A DNA stretch of 64,000 bases from Ascochyta rabiei (GCF_004011695.2 NC_082425.1:744001-808000); one strand, 5' to 3'. Shown: positions 1 through 11,619, numbered from the stretch's first letter. Notes: generated from the letters alone by a model not told the origin. Translations and numbers: made by a program.

Positions 1-1865
1 CCACGGCCCTCACCGGCGTGAACCTCGGCAACCTGTATGGGCCCTCTGTCTTCACGCGCGAACAGCTGCCCGAGGAGAGCTTCGCGGAGCGCTTCAAGGA
101 GAGCGCAGAGGAGCCGCTGCATCTGGCCCTGGTGAAGCTGCGACAGCCGCAAGCGCTCGACGATGCTACCCTGGGCGCTCTTGCCTCTACCCTGAGCCAA
201 CTGGCGCAGCTGGGCCTCAGCACTGCCGTCGTGCTGGACTGCGACGACGATGCCTCGTGCGACACCGCCCACGCACGACCACCCCTCGAGACGACCATCC
301 GAGCCCAGGCGACACGCGTCGTGGCCGCCTTGCAGAAGCACCACGAGCCGGGCGCCCTCCTGGTCGAGCATGCGCTCACCTACGCCAGCTTGGCCGGACA
401 CAGGCTGAGCACCGCACATGTGCGCGGCGATGTCGAGGTCCAGGACAACTACCTCCTCTTCCCTCTCATCGACGACGGCGTCATTCCCGTCATACCGCCT
501 TTTGCCTACGATACGGACCTGAAGAGGGTCACGGTCCTGGCCGACGACGTCGTTCTGGCGCTGGTCCGCGAGTTTGCTGGCTTGGCAGGAGGCACCAGCA
601 GCATAGAGAGCAACACGCACAGCCACAAGGACGTCTACGAACGGCCCATCTTGGACCGCATCATCATCTTGGATCCTCTGGGCGGCATTCCCTCCCAGAA
701 CAGGGTAGACGGCGCTCATGTCTTCGTCAATCTCGAAGCAGAGTATCGCGACATCAAGGAAGAGCTAGCCAACATGTCCCTGGATGCAAAAGCCATCAGC
801 AGCGACAAGGCGTCAACATCGCTCGGCACTGGTAACCCTTTCTCTCGGTTCGTTGAGGACGGGATAGCTCCTCTGCCAAGTCCTTCTACAGACCACATAG
901 GCGACGTCTTACCTTCTGACCGACATACAAAGAACCTCGTCGTGGTCGAGCGAGCCTTGAAGCTACTTCCACCATCATCGTCAGGCCTCATCGTCACCCC
1001 TTCAGAGGCTGCTACCGAAGCTCTCCCCGATCCAGACGAGTCCGGTCGTAGACCAAAGCCATCCCCCAATCCGCTGCTCCACAACGTCCTGACGGACAAG
1101 CCCATGGTATCATCCTCCCTCCCAACATCCCCGGCCAGCCGGCTTCACGATCTAAGCGCTCCCAACCCATCAACCTTCCTCAAGAAAGGCATCCCTCTGA
1201 CCATGATTCCCGACCCCCGTGTTTGCGGACCGTGGCAGCCACCCTCCACAGGCTACCCCAGCATCGACCTGGCCAACGACCCACGCATCAACCTCCCCAA
1301 ACTCATCGATCTGATAAATGACTCATTCCGCCGCAAGCTCGATCCAAAAGACTACCTAGCCCGCATCCACGGCCGCGTCGCGGGCATAATCATTGCAGGC
1401 GACTATGAAGGGGGCGCGATATGTACATGGGAAACGCCTTCGACGCTGCAGTCTCGCACCCCTGGCCCCTCTGCTGAATTCGGTCCTACAGCAACGGATA
1501 CAGACTCGCCCTATTGGGTCCCCTATCTCGACAAATTCGCCGTTTTGACGAGCTCGCAGGGCTCAGGCGGCGTGAGCGACATCGTCTGGGCCGCACTGGT
1601 GCGGACTTGTTTCCCACGAGGTGTCGTGTGGAGGAGCCGCACTAGCAATCCCGTGAACAAGTGGTATCAGGAGAGGAGCACAGGTATGTGGAATCTCCCT
1701 GGCGAACAGTGGACTATGTTCTGGACTGTCGAGGGCGTGACAGATGGGTGGGGTGGAGCGGAAGACAAGGCCAAGGAGACGGAAATGAAGAGGTGGGATG
1801 CATATACCGACGTTTGCTCGGGAATTGAACCAAGTTGGATGGATGGTAAGAAACAACTCGATTAG
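1..1865 (+). CDS. ARG2: N-acetylglutamate synthase, mitochondrial (5' end outside window)
   Basis: Makes N-acetylglutamate from glutamate and acetyl-CoA, the first step of arginine synthesis in the mitochondrion. The frame is open from base 3 to the TAG at 1863-1865 with no ATG near its start; GTG at 18 is an internal Val, so the N-terminus and transit peptide lie upstream of the window. About 620 residues are visible. The first half is the degenerate amino-acid-kinase-like region ([19 protein letters not shown]). A low-complexity Ser/Pro linker follows. The last ~190 residues are the acetyltransferase (NAT) domain, with [38 protein letters not shown] and the conserved [19 protein letters not shown]. 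This C-terminal pattern is specific to fungal ARG2/arg-14. The family is known to have an upstream arginine-responsive leader ORF, which would also be off the window. Identification is firm; only the 5' end is missing. Confidence 0.93.
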   Translation, partial: TALTGVNLGNLYGPSVFTREQLPEESFAERFKESAEEPLHLALVKLRQPQALDDATLGALASTLSQLAQLGLSTAVVLDCDDDASCDTAHARPPLETTIRAQATRVVAALQKHHEPGALLVEHALTYASLAGHRLSTAHVRGDVEVQDNYLLFPLIDDGVIPVIPPFAYDTDLKRVTVLADDVVLALVREFAGLAGGTSSIESNTHSHKDVYERPILDRIIILDPLGGIPSQNRVDGAHVFVNLEAEYRDIKEELANMSLDAKAISSDKASTSLGTGNPFSRFVEDGIAPLPSPSTDHIGDVLPSDRHTKNLVVVERALKLLPPSSSGLIVTPSEAATEALPDPDESGRRPKPSPNPLLHNVLTDKPMVSSSLPTSPASRLHDLSAPNPSTFLKKGIPLTMIPDPRVCGPWQPPSTGYPSIDLANDPRINLPKLIDLINDSFRRKLDPKDYLARIHGRVAGIIIAGDYEGGAICTWETPSTLQSRTPGPSAEFGPTATDTDSPYWVPYLDKFAVLTSSQGSGGVSDIVWAALVRTCFPRGVVWRSRTSNPVNKWYQERSTGMWNLPGEQWTMFWTVEGVTDGWGGAEDKAKETEMKRWDAYTDVCSGIEPSWMDGKKQLD

Positions 1866-2362
1866 CAAGCGTACACAAACATCGTGATGGGTCTAAAAAA
1901 TGTCATCAGTCTTGTCAATCAGAGCTGGGTTCTGATTCATGGCTCTTTCCAGTCAAGCCTCCGTCTATACCATTTGGAATCTTCAAAAATATCGTGGCCC
2001 GCGTGTTCAACTTTCAAGTACCGAGTTAACAAAGCTGTTCTCTGTTCAATGCGGACGCATCTTGAACTGCGCAATTATCGACTTTGCCCTTTTGAACAGC
2101 GTGATTTTATTCCCTCTCAGCAAAGCCTCCACCACCAAACCCTCACCCTCACCCCCGACGCAGCAGCATCAGTGTCAACATACGGCACCCTATAAAAACA
2201 TCAACACACCCTTCCTCACACCAGTGAAGATGCAGGTGCACACTAGATCTCCAGCGGCCGTGCTTTGTCAGCCCCCGGGTTTCGGGTTTCGTCGCTCTCC
2301 GGCCCCGGCAATCTCACCTTTGCTCACTTGACAATCCACCGGTCTTCATCCACCGCAGAAGT
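1866..2362. other. Intergenic: ARG2 3' flank and regulator promoter
   Basis: No convincing coding frame. It holds the ARG2 3' flank and the promoter of the downstream Zn2Cys6 gene, including a TATA box near 2191 and a CT-rich stretch leading to the start at 2363. Confidence 0.6.
2191..2197 (+). promoter_or_regulatory. TATA box of the first Zn2Cys6 gene
   Basis: A TATAAAA match 172 bp upstream of the ATG at 2363. Distance and orientation fit a core promoter with a ~130 bp leader. The assignment rests on motif and position only. Confidence 0.45.
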
Positions 2363-4304
2363 ATGGAAGCCGCCGACGCCAGGCAAGGCTCTGCTCCTTA
2401 TGGTAAGGCTTGCACGAACTGCGTAAAGGCGAAGTGCCGGTGTGTGGTGCGCGATGCGGGGACTTGTGAGAGGTGAGTTGAGCTGGTTGCAGTCGACCAG
2501 ATTCGTTGATGGTGTTGAATTGACTTGCTTTGTGGGTGATGCTGGAAGTCATTCACGACGTATACATAGCTTGGTGGGTTTCGAAAAATCGCTAGCTAAC
2601 CTACCTCACAGGTGTCAGCGGCTTGGGAAGAACTGCACGCCTTCCACGACGGTGCGTACGAGAGGCTCGAGGCGCACGCCGGCGTCCAAGAACTCGGCTC
2701 TCGAAGAGAAACTCGATGATATTGTCTCTTTACTCCGAAGCCGCGCCAATTCAAATCATGGGCGGACTGCGGAGACGTTGCCAACACCCGTCTCGTCCGA
2801 ACTCTCACCTAGCGACGACGCGCTGGAGGATGCGCGACATCTCCACTTGACGGAAGAAGAGCTTCTCGTCTTTCGTGAACATCACCTGCCTTGTTTCCCC
2901 TTGATGAATGTTCCCGCAGACGTGACAGCAGCGGAGGTACAGCGGGAAAAGCCAATCCTCAGTTTGGCGATCAAAACATTGACCACAAAAGTGGCTGTCA
3001 AGCAGGTTGCTCTTGGGAGAAACCTCAGGGAGCTACTCACTCAGAAGATAATGGTCGATGGGGAACGAAGTCTGCGTCTACTTTTGAGCTTGCTCATTTC
3101 CATAGTATGGTAAGATCATCTAGCTCTCTGTTGCAGTCGTTGTACTGACTTTCTTACCAGGTCTCTGTCTTTTGCTCATGGCAAGCCGTTCTTGGGGACC
3201 ATGATAGGCCTGGCCCGGCCGCTCATCAGTGACTTGAAGCTAGATCGTGGTCCTCACTCAGCTCGCTGTCCTGGCTCGAACCCCCCTCATCTTGTTGATA
3301 ATGAAGAAACTGTCACCCAGACAAACGCTGGTCGACGGGCTTATATTGCCTGCTTCGCACTGAGCGTAGTGTAAGAGATCCTAGACGTCTTGCACGGATC
3401 ATCTTGGTTGACAACATCAGCATCTCCACGACTATGAAGTACGATGCGATGAGGTGGTCTTCGCAGCTGGAATCTGCTTGTTGTATTCTGTCAGCGCACA
3501 GCGAGGTGGAAGGAGATCTCATTCTTGTGGCTCTTGCTCGCTTGTCAAAAGTAGCCCTCGAGGCGGGAGACGTCTATCGGCAAGTCTCGGACGATCCGAA
3601 CTCCACCGTTCATCCTGCATTCTCGATCATGCCGCTAAAGTGTTCCCTCCACCAAGCGAAGGATTCGCTCACCTCCGAGCAGTTGCAGCACAGTAAATCC
3701 CATAGACCTCGGATAAGATTACTTCCTAACGTACATCGCAGGCTCAGTGATCACGTACATATATGCTGCTGAAGCTGCAATCTACGAACTGGCCTTGCTC
3801 CAGCCCACAACTCTACTTATGCGCTATTGCGACCACGACCTAAAGCGCATTGAATACCTCACGGGACTGCTACAAACGTGCAAGGCCTGCACCGAGCACT
3901 TCCTCGCTTTCGATCTAGATCGCATCACTGCGCCCATGATGATCATGTTCGGATACTGCGTCAAGCTCTCCTACTGTCTGCTTACTCTGCAGAACAGAGG
4001 GTGGGACACTGCACTGGCGCGGTTAACCATGGACCCGAGTCTTGTCTTCGAACGCGCGGTCCAGCATTGTGAAAACACGAATGACCTCCTGAAACTCGAG
4101 ACGGGCCAAGATAGCATCTTCAAGCAGGCGGCCGACACTATGCGAGCTACCGCGCCCCGGTGGAGAGTTCCCACGGAACAAGACACTACATCGCTTGATC
4201 TGGATTCGCTGGCCTCTGGTATCGACTTTGGGGTTATTGACTTACCTTCATTGGAGTTCTCAGACGACTTTTGGCTCACCGTCCCAGGCACCTTCGGATT
4301 GTGA
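2363..4304 (+). CDS. Zn2Cys6 transcription factor (War1-like family), paralogue 1
   Basis: Nuclear DNA-binding regulator. My model joins 2363-2472, 2612-3109, 3161-3370, 3421-3692 and 3742-4304 (550 aa); every junction keeps frame and uses GT-AG. The Zn cluster is split by intron 1 and reads Cys17, 20, 27, 35, 38, 45 (C-X2-C-X6-C-X7-C-X2-C-X6-C). The middle region has EKPILSLAIKTL, a LGRNLRELL segment and VDGERSLRLLLSLL, a pattern shared with the second regulator at 7693 and typical of fungal proteins annotated as War1-like or unnamed C6 factors. The C-terminus is acidic (LDLDSLASGIDF), a plausible activation region. It sits just upstream of a broken MFS gene in the same direction, so it may once have controlled it. 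The target is unknown. The gene looks intact. Confidence 0.82.
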
Positions 4305-4492
4305 GTCCGTACTGGACCGGGTTTCGGAGCGGGATTCGAGGTGGTACGGGTACATGCTGTATATCTCCAAGCAGAGCACAATATCAAGTCAATTAGCTCC
4401 CGTTGTACTCGTAGCTACGTGGTGTGACTCGTTCACAAACAAGCCTGTAGAACCGCACAGCTCGTCTCGTTGTCCTTTCTCCACCACCACTC

Positions 4493-5912
4493 ATGCCGTC
4501 AGAACCAAAGAAAAGCGACGTGGACTCGAAGGACATGTACAAAGAAGCCTCCCATCAAGTTAATCCCAGCGACCATGATACACAAGAACGACAATATCTC
4601 ACAGGCCTCAGGCTAGCTATCGTCCTCGGCAGCTTGACCCTCGTGAGCTCCTCGGGACCGCAAGTCAACAGCACTCTAGAAGTCTTTGTCAGCCGCCAAC
4701 CCTACCAGGCGATCCTGCAAATCACGACCGAGTTCAACGCGCTGGCAGACGTAGGCTGGTACATTAGCGCGTACAACCTAGCAGCGTGCGCTTCTCAGCG
4801 TCAACCCACCCAAGTCGAAGGAAGAGGACTGACAAGACACCACTAGTGCGCAGCGTTCCAGCCTCTCTCTCGGGGAAACTCTACACACGCTTCAGCAAGA
4901 AAGTGAACTGCCACGCCATCGCAGATAATCCACAGATAGCTGACAGCAGCAACAGTACCCATACCTAACCTTCTCGCTCCTCTTCGAGCTCGGCTCGCTG
5001 ATCTGCGGCCTCGCCACCTCGTCCGCAGTGTTCATCACCGGCTGGCTGATCGCAGGTCCAGGCGCAGCCGGTCTCTTCAACGGCAACTTCACCATCCTCT
5101 CCAGCGCGGTCCCGCTCGATAAGAGTCCGCTGTACACGGGCCTGCTCGCCGGCGGCGTACTGACGGTGGAGCGAGTCAGCTGGCGGTGGTGCTTCTTTCT
5201 TCCAAGCTGCCTGTGGGTGGGGCGGCGGCGGTGTTGTTGATGTTCGTTCGCGTTCCGGAGATTGTAAGCAAAGAGACGGTTTCGGTTGCTTTGGTGGGCA
5301 AGGTGCTGTGTGAGCTTGATCTCGTTGGGTTCGCACTGTTTGCACCGGCGGCTGTTATGTTTCTCATGGCGCTGCAGTTTGGCAGTGGAGAGGCTTACGC
5401 TTGGAACAGCGCGACCGTCATCGGTTTGGTCTGTGGCGCTGCTGTGATGGCCCTGTTCTTCATCGCTTGGGAGACAAGAATGGGCGATCGAGCTATGATT
5501 CCTGGTCGCTTACTTCGAAAGCGTGTCGTATGGACTAGCTGCGTGTTCGGCTCGGCACTCATGTGTTGCAGTATCGTTGCGAGCAATTGGCTTCCCACCT
5601 ACTTCCAGGCGGTCAAAGGTGAGGGGCCCACTCTTAGTGGAGTGCACATTCTGCCTAGCATCCTTAGTGCTTTGATGTTTGTTGTGGTGACTGGAGCTGC
5701 AAGTAAGTGACAAGACTGGCTTGCATGAGGCGTTGCTGACTCTCGTAGTTACGAAGCAGGGATACTACCTCCCGCTGGGCCTTCTCTGCGGTATCTTGAC
5801 AGCAATAGGTGCTGGTCTTGTCTCGATGCGGACTCGGACAACAAGCGTAACCCAATGGGTTGGGTATCAACGGCCGAGAAGAGCGGTGAGGTGTAGATGC
5901 GTGCTCTACTGA
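4493..5912 (+). pseudogene. Decayed MFS transporter (14-helix, DHA2-like)
   Basis: Remnant of a drug/efflux-type major facilitator. Recognisable blocks run in order: QYLTGLRLAIVLGSLTLV (TM1 start), QITTEFNALADVGWY, SGKLYTRFSKK, FSLLFELGSLICGLATSS, AGPGAAGLFNGNFTILSSA, VSWRWCF, LPVGGAAAVLLMFVRVPE, NWLPTYFQAVKG, GYYLPLGLLCGILTAIGAG and TQWVGYQ. Three introns are still visible (about 4781-4850, 4902-4955 and 5704-5748). Damage: TM1 is scrambled between 4640 and 4710; the motif-C helix (GPxxGG) after PLDKSPLYTG is deleted near 5145-5160; the frame changes without a usable intron near 5205-5215; and the protein stops ~20 residues after WVGYQ, losing the last helices (family members are ~530-560 aa). 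The Arg of the GRAIAG motif is also replaced (GWLIAG). Assembly error could explain one lesion, not all. Confidence 0.78.
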
Positions 5913-6400
5913 GTGGTGGAGGGAGTCTCCACGTCTTATTCAGCTTTGCCTGTAAGATACCGGTTGTGTACTAGTAGCTTAAGAACTATACTTCACGTCA
6001 ACATCGACTCATGAGGGCGGTCAGTGTTCTCCAAGCACCGGCACTGGAGTACGGGCCCTGAGGGTGCGGGTGCGGGTGAATGTGGGGTTTAGCGCGAGGC
6101 TCCTGCAACTGGTGTTCGCAGGTGCTTCTGGAAGATGCATGGAAAGCATAGTGGTTCCACATCTGGCCAAGTGGGAAGCAGTGTTTTGATTGATTCAATG
6201 GCTTCTCGAGCGCTGTATGCATTCAGTCTGCAGGACGGTGCTGGTGAGGCAGTGTCTATTCGGGACGGCAGCCAGCCAGCAATTGATCGCGTGCTAGGAG
6301 TCAGCCGTTCAAACCCAGGCTGACAAGAGATGTTTGATGCACCATACTGGGTCAAGGTAGCGGGAACACATGGTCGGGGAGAGTCGGAATCATGACAGAG
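5913..6400. other. Intergenic between MFS relic and amidohydrolase
   Basis: No gene seen. It may contain the last eroded part of the MFS gene, but I could not match transporter helices here. The 3' end of the minus-strand amidohydrolase lies at 6401. Confidence 0.4.
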
Positions 6401-7119
6401 CTACCGTGTCCAACCAGCCTTGAGTTTCTCAGTGGCCTCGCTTTCAGGCACCACGTCTGCCATTTTCGCCTGGATATCGAATATGTTTGCATCATGTACA
6501 GCCTTCGAGCGGTCCCCGCAAGCCTCACCGACGACCTGTGTGGCGGTGAGCGCAATTCACAGATAGACTTGGGAGCGCCAAGGCCTACGATTGGACGATA
6601 GCCCAAACACATTGCGTCCAAGGTGCTCGCTCGTACGCAACCACTCGTGCTGACACCGCAGATGACCAGCGTGTCGACGCGCTTGAGCTGCAGGCGCGTG
6701 TTGAGGTCTGTGGCGAAGAAGGCGCTGGGATATCGTTTGGCAACGATGAGCTCCCCGTCCATGGGCTCCAGCCCTGGCACCCAACTTTCCAGGCCCGTCT
6801 CGTTTCCTTTCAAGAACAGCCTCAGCAGCGGCGCTTTGCAGTAGAAGACGCCAGCGTCCGACATGTCTGGCTCGGTGTACTCGACGCGAGTCCATATCAA
6901 CGGCACCCCTCCTTCGCGGGCGGCGGCGACAAGGTGGGCAATCGAGGCAGGTGCAGCCGCCGAAGCCGGGTTCTCGCTAGTGTCCAGAGGGCTGTCTTTA
7001 CTCCAGTATGCATTGCAGACGTCGACGAGTAACAGCGCAGGTTTGCTTCCCCAGCCAACCTTCCCAGCGAAGCCCGACCCCACGTAGCTGTCGTGGTCGC
7101 TGGGTTCGTTCGGAGCCAT
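6401..7119 (-). CDS. Isochorismatase-fold cysteine hydrolase (N-carbamoylsarcosine amidase-like)
   Basis: Predicted amidohydrolase or isochorismatase-type enzyme of the cytosol. Two exons, 7119-6589 and 6535-6401, separated by a 53 bp intron, give 221 aa. The triad is visible: Asp in ALLLVDVCNAYW, Lys in IVAKRYPSAFF, and Cys in VICGVSTSGCVRAS, followed after the intron by VVGEACGDRSKAVHDAN and FDIQAKMADV. Without splicing the frame loses this conserved tail, which is why the intron is certain. An upstream in-frame ATG at 7140 would add seven residues; 7119 (MAPNEPSD) is preferred. It is transcribed divergently from the second Zn2Cys6 gene. The GEACGD/HDANLFD signature is closest to fungal proteins annotated as N-carbamoylsarcosine amidase-like; the substrate is not known. 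Confidence 0.85.
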
Positions 7120-7692
7120 GGTTTTGGTGTTAGTTCTCAAGCGTCAGTCACGACCGCCGTCCCTTCTGGTCTACCGTCTACCGGTAACAGGCCAAGGCCG
7201 CACCGCCATCAACCTCGACCTGCTCTTCACGCTGATTTGGTGGAGCTCGGGGAGCGAGCCTACGCGACCATCTGAGCAGCCATGGCCACTCGATTCATGG
7301 AGCGGCTCTGACGGATACTTGTACCCTGGAGTGGCACGCCCGGAGCATCAATCTCCCGGTACCTCGGGTATCCGATCAGCGACCGGTGTGGTTCGAATGT
7401 GTATCTGGTGATCCGGCACATGCGCCTTTGCACAAAGTATGCCATAGTCAAAGTCCCTTCGGCTTGCCCCGAAAGATCCTGCAACGTGCCACGTCTTGTC
7501 GGTAGTCGCACACCGACACTTGGTGTGTTCATCACACAGCGCCTGGACGCCGCCCCTCCTCCACACCTGGAGCCTGCCCCGAGATCTTGGCATTGGATCG
7601 GACGCACTTCCCCACACATGCAGGAGCCTTTGGTACCCTCGGCGACCAGCGAGTCCTCGGTGTCTCCCCAGCCTCACAATCCCACTATCACC
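7120..7692. promoter_or_regulatory. Divergent promoter region, amidohydrolase and regulator 2
   Basis: 573 bp between two divergent starts (7119 minus, 7693 plus). It contains palindromic CGG/CCG-rich stretches near 7170-7200 (CTACCGGTAACAGG, CCGCACCGCC) and 7353-7385 (CCCGGTACCTCGG), the kind of sites Zn2Cys6 proteins bind. No coding frame with family resemblance. Control by the adjacent regulator is inference. Confidence 0.4.
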
Positions 7693-9915
7693 ATGGAAGC
7701 AAAAGAAGGGCGGTCAAGCAACGCATTTGCGTGCGAGCGTTGTAAGGAACTGGCAAAATCTTACGTGCTGCTTCTAACCTCGACAGGCCGTAAGCACAAA
7801 GTTCGGTGTGTCCCCTCGGACAAGGCCTCTGTATGCCAAAGGTATGTTGTTCCGGCACTTTTTCGCGCCCACGGAATGACATGTGCTCCAGATGTCAGAA
7901 AGCACGCGTCGAGTGCATCGAACATGTTGCGCGAAGAAGGCCAGCAAAACCCAGGATAGATGGGCAAACGCCCAACAAGATGCGCGACTTCGATAAGAAG
8001 CTTGACAAAATATCCGCAATTGTGGCGACTATGGCACCGGTCTCAGTTCTACAGCCCGCGCTGCCGTCGGCAACCACCGTACCCTCACAATTTTCCGACA
8101 CAGCTCAGCGAACATCTCCACCTGCACCTGCGCCTGCGTTACTGGTCAAGGCATCGCCTTCTGCAACGAAAGAGCCAGGCCTACCCGCCCCTGTTGCCAC
8201 TCCGGAAGATTCCCTGGCATTTTGGGGATCGATCAACGACACGTTGTCATGCCTCGGCAAACTTGATCCTGTCATCCGTTCCATTAGCTTCATCCATATG
8301 CAGATGTTGGTCGATGTTTACCGGACCATGGCCGACTACTTTCCATTCGTGACGTTGCCGAAAGACTGCACTTGCCGCGATCTTTTCCAGCAACGACCGA
8401 TCTTGATGTTCGCTGTTCTAGTGGTAGCCTCTTATGACTCGGTGCTACTGCAATTGACGTTGAGCCGCGAGTTTCGCAAAGTAGCGACAGTCAAGGTCAT
8501 GAACGGAGAGAAAAGCCTTGATCTGCTGCAAGGACTTCTTGTCTTCATAGCCTGGCACCATCACTACATGGACGCTCAGGCTGTCTCCATTCCCATGCTT
8601 CTGCAGATCTGCGCTGGCATTGCAGGCGATCTGGAATTAGACAGCCTCTCCACAGCAGTTCGGAGCCCTCTGCATAAGAATGACCCTAGAGACAAGGAGG
8701 CAAAAAGAGCATACCTTGGCTGCTACTACCTGGCATCCAACATCAATCTTACTGAGCCAGGCAAGGCTCGCTGCATGTCATACTCGAGCACAATTCGGAC
8801 ATACGCATCTGAGTTGGCGTCGTCGTGGGAACACAAGTCGGACGCCATATTGCCTATCGTCATTGACATTTGTCAGTTCACAGAAGACGTGCAGGAGACA
8901 TTCGCAGGCCCAACAGAGCAGGCTCTGATCGCTCGCACGCAGGTCAAACGTCTAATTGCGAAGTGGGATAGCATCTGCCTGGCCTCAAAGCTGCAAGCCA
9001 GCGACTTCAGTGAGTCGCAGGGCTGTAATCAACAAATAGTCACACTGACCATCACTAGAAACCCTGCAATGGATGCAGCTCGCCGCGCACACATACCTGT
9101 ACAAGACCGCGGCATCGATCGACTTGAGTGATTGTGATAGCACGCCGTGGGCCTCTGGATTCCAGCTCTCATTGCGTGTAACTTGCCTTCGGTCCATCGA
9201 ACAATTCCTGGACAATAGCACGAAACTCCAGTCTAGCCAGTATGAGGTTCTATGCTTAATCGACTGGCTCAATCTAGTCTCTACGATGACGAGCCTGAGC
9301 AAACTTGCGCTACAATCCTCGCCGATGCCTGGGTGGGACACCAACGAGCTACAGGTAGCAAGGTCGTTCGAGTATTTCCGTGATCAGCTTGTGTCTCAGA
9401 TGCCTCGTCCGCGCGATCCTCAGGAAACCAGTGAGGACATTTTCGAGCGCTTCCGACGCATCACAGCTGTTATGAAAATGGCCTTGACTAGCTCGTCTGG
9501 TGGGACTAGCCCTGGAGGAAGTACTTTCCAGCTTGCGACTGGCTCCGGACGCACTGTCTCGCTGTTACAAGATCTACCCTTGCCAGAGATGAACGGTATC
9601 AATGGCGACGACAGCTTACATGTGCCTTGGAAGCTCAAGCCAACCTTTGATCTTAACAGTCATCAATTTCCCTGGAGATTCCTGTCAGGTACAGTCTGAA
9701 GAAGGATTGATTCGGCAGCTCATTTACTCGACGTCACGACCACTATAACAGGATTGCCTGCAGTCGTGCAACGATTCTTGAACTCGCTTCAGTCTCTTGT
9801 CAACAGTGAGATCTCAACACAGAACGCCAAGTGCTCTAAGCTTTGCATTGGAACACCGGTGAAGGTAAGTTGTCAAACCCTCTACGATTGGTGCGTAATT
9901 GACCGGTCAAAGTAG
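7693..9915 (+). CDS. Zn2Cys6 transcription factor (War1-like family), paralogue 2
   Basis: Nuclear regulator related to the gene at 2363. Exons 7693-7741, 7787-7841, 7892-9009, 9059-9688 and 9752-9915 give 671 aa. The Zn cluster is split over three exons: Cys14, 17, 24, 33, 36, 43, with basic RKHKVR and QKARVE linkers. The middle region carries MLVDVYRTMADYFPFVTLP, RPILMFAVLVVASYDS and VMNGEKSLDLLQGLLVFIAWHH, collinear with paralogue 1. A further possible intron at 9865-9912 (GTAAGT...CAAAG) would place the same TAG stop (9913-9915) directly after the splice, giving 655 aa. The gene is divergent from the amidohydrolase and is the best candidate for its regulator. No lesions seen. Function beyond DNA binding is unknown. 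Confidence 0.84.
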
Positions 9916-10620
9916 CCACGAGTATAGCGAAGGGCGTGATTGGTGGACGAACAAGGCTGGATCCAGGCAATACGAGACAGTCCGGCCTTTCGGATGGCAA
10001 GGCGTTCTTGCGGTTACGTTCCTACTCTTCTGGAACACCATTTCCAGTTTCCTTTTGGTGTAGTACCGAATCTTGTGTAACTATGAGTTTCGGTCGTCCT
10101 CCCGTAGCCTCGGCCTGAGGCTTCCTTTCATTCTAAAAGTCTGATACCCCGCACAGCCATCGTTGTGCTGACTGTTCTAAACAACCCATTATATTCCTTA
10201 CATAAATGTATGATGTTCTAGCTAGCTCGTTTAAAACACTACCTCGTTCTTCTCGCGAGCCCTCAAGGCTCAATTATAGGCAGAGTTAAGATGCGAGTGC
10301 GCGAGCTCACGTCCACAATCTAGCACAGCCTCCACCAAAGATCTTCGCGAGAGACACCAACCATGTGCGTGACCAGATTTTACCGAACAACGCAAACAAC
10401 ATATCGTCGCTGTAGACAGTCTCATCGAGCAGCTGATTATTTAAAGCCGATCATTTACATGCCATCCATCTGCCCAAAACCGACTCCTATTTTCACTTCC
10501 AAATGCCCTAAAGTCTCCACTTGACCACAAGCACAAGGCTCTGCATCTTCAACTGCTTCGCTCGTATTAACATTATCCTTTCTTCTTGCTCTGCCCTAGA
10601 GTCTCAACCTCAAGCACACA
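9916..10620. other. Intergenic with leader of the Gly-rich MGC gene
   Basis: No family-like frame. The last ~150 bp are CT-rich and contain a CTTCTTGCTCTGCCCTAG acceptor-like tract ahead of the ATG at 10621, so the small gene downstream probably has a 5' UTR intron. Confidence 0.4.
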
Positions 10621-10833
10621 ATGGGCTGCTTCCCAAGCCACCACCACACAACTGGTCTTGGCGAAGACGAGCCCGCTCGGTTCAGCGGCCAGCCCGCGAC
10701 AGGACACACTGGACATGTTTCTGGTAATTCAGGTTATCAGGGCTATGTCGGTGCCGGTGGATATTACGGCGGGGACGGCGGAGGTGGTGGTGGAGGTGAT
10801 GGCGGTGGCGGTGGCGGTGGAGGAGGGTGCTGA
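10621..10833 (+). CDS. Small Gly-rich protein with MGC lipidation-type N-terminus
   Basis: A 70-residue frame, start in good context (CACACAATGG). It begins MGCFPSHHH: Gly2 is a possible N-myristoylation site and Cys3 a palmitoylation site, the arrangement used by many small membrane-tethered proteins. The middle (PARFSGQPATGHTGH) is hydrophilic. The last third is almost pure Gly (GGDGGGGGGG...) and ends in a Cys. I do not recognise a family. The upstream CT-rich leader and splice-like signals favour a real gene; the GGN repeat tail could also arise by chance slippage, and the other plus-strand frame is open too. If real, the predicted place is the inner face of the plasma membrane or endomembranes. 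Confidence 0.5.
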   Translation: MGCFPSHHHTTGLGEDEPARFSGQPATGHTGHVSGNSGYQGYVGAGGYYGGDGGGGGGGDGGGGGGGGGC

Positions 10834-11611
10834 GGATCGCTGAGAAATAGGTGAGGGAGAACCAGGATACCGAGACTTGGACGAAGGCATGAACGATGGC
10901 AGGCGGGAGGGCGTGGGTGGAGTGTTGTTGCAGTGTGAGTTGAGCAGCTAGCTGAGGGGTTTGCCCGGCATGTGACATGTGTGCTGCGAGAGTGAAGGAT
11001 CGCCGATCTGGCTTAGATGCTAAACATACCCTTCCATCCCTGACAATGAACGCCTCTCGTTTGCCGGTGGTAGACTCTCTGCACAAATCTACCAATACCC
11101 ATCTATATATTCTGTCGGCCGATTTCCTCATTATAGAGCGTAACCTCACTGTAACGCGCTGTCGATACTATACTACGAAATTATCGTCTTCTTTGTAGAT
11201 GAGATGAAGAAGAGCACAGAAAGAGAAGAACTAAAGTAATAGTCGTCGTCCTTCTAGGTTACAGAAGTGTATCAATGCAAGCACATTAAGGTCAAGTGTC
11301 GGTTCTGCAGACATGAGGAGACTTTTCGCTCTCTTGAACTCGAAGTTAGCCTAGGCTTGACTATCCTTTCCGGGCCAGCTCTTGACGACGATGACATGCC
11401 GCCAAGTTTGAGCAAGCAATATTCGCAGATCTGTTGTAAGAGCAAAGTCTACCCTTGCACATCTTGACGGAGATGTTTACGGGACAGGTGCGTGCTACCA
11501 CCTCCACCACTTTCCCTTCACCTGGCCAGTCATCTTGAGGCGCCGACCGAGTGCGCATGCCAGGCAGTTGGATATGTGCAAAAAGAATCTGTTGCGCTGG
11601 CTTTAGCAGCA
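10834..11611. other. Intergenic before tRNA-Ser
   Basis: 3' flank of the small Gly-rich gene and then unassigned sequence. No frame with protein-like composition was recognised. Confidence 0.4.
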
Positions 11612-11617
11612 AAAAAG
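11612..11617 (-). terminator. RNA polymerase III terminator of tRNA-Ser
   Basis: Six A on the plus strand, so TTTTTT directly downstream of the tRNA 3' end on the minus strand. Confidence 0.8.
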
Positions 11618-11619
11618 AC

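Noticed and set aside
4643..4692. GTGAGC...TCAG as an intron repairing TM1 of the MFS gene
   Set aside because: It is 50 nt and shifts the frame away from QITTEFNAL, so it does not restore the transporter.
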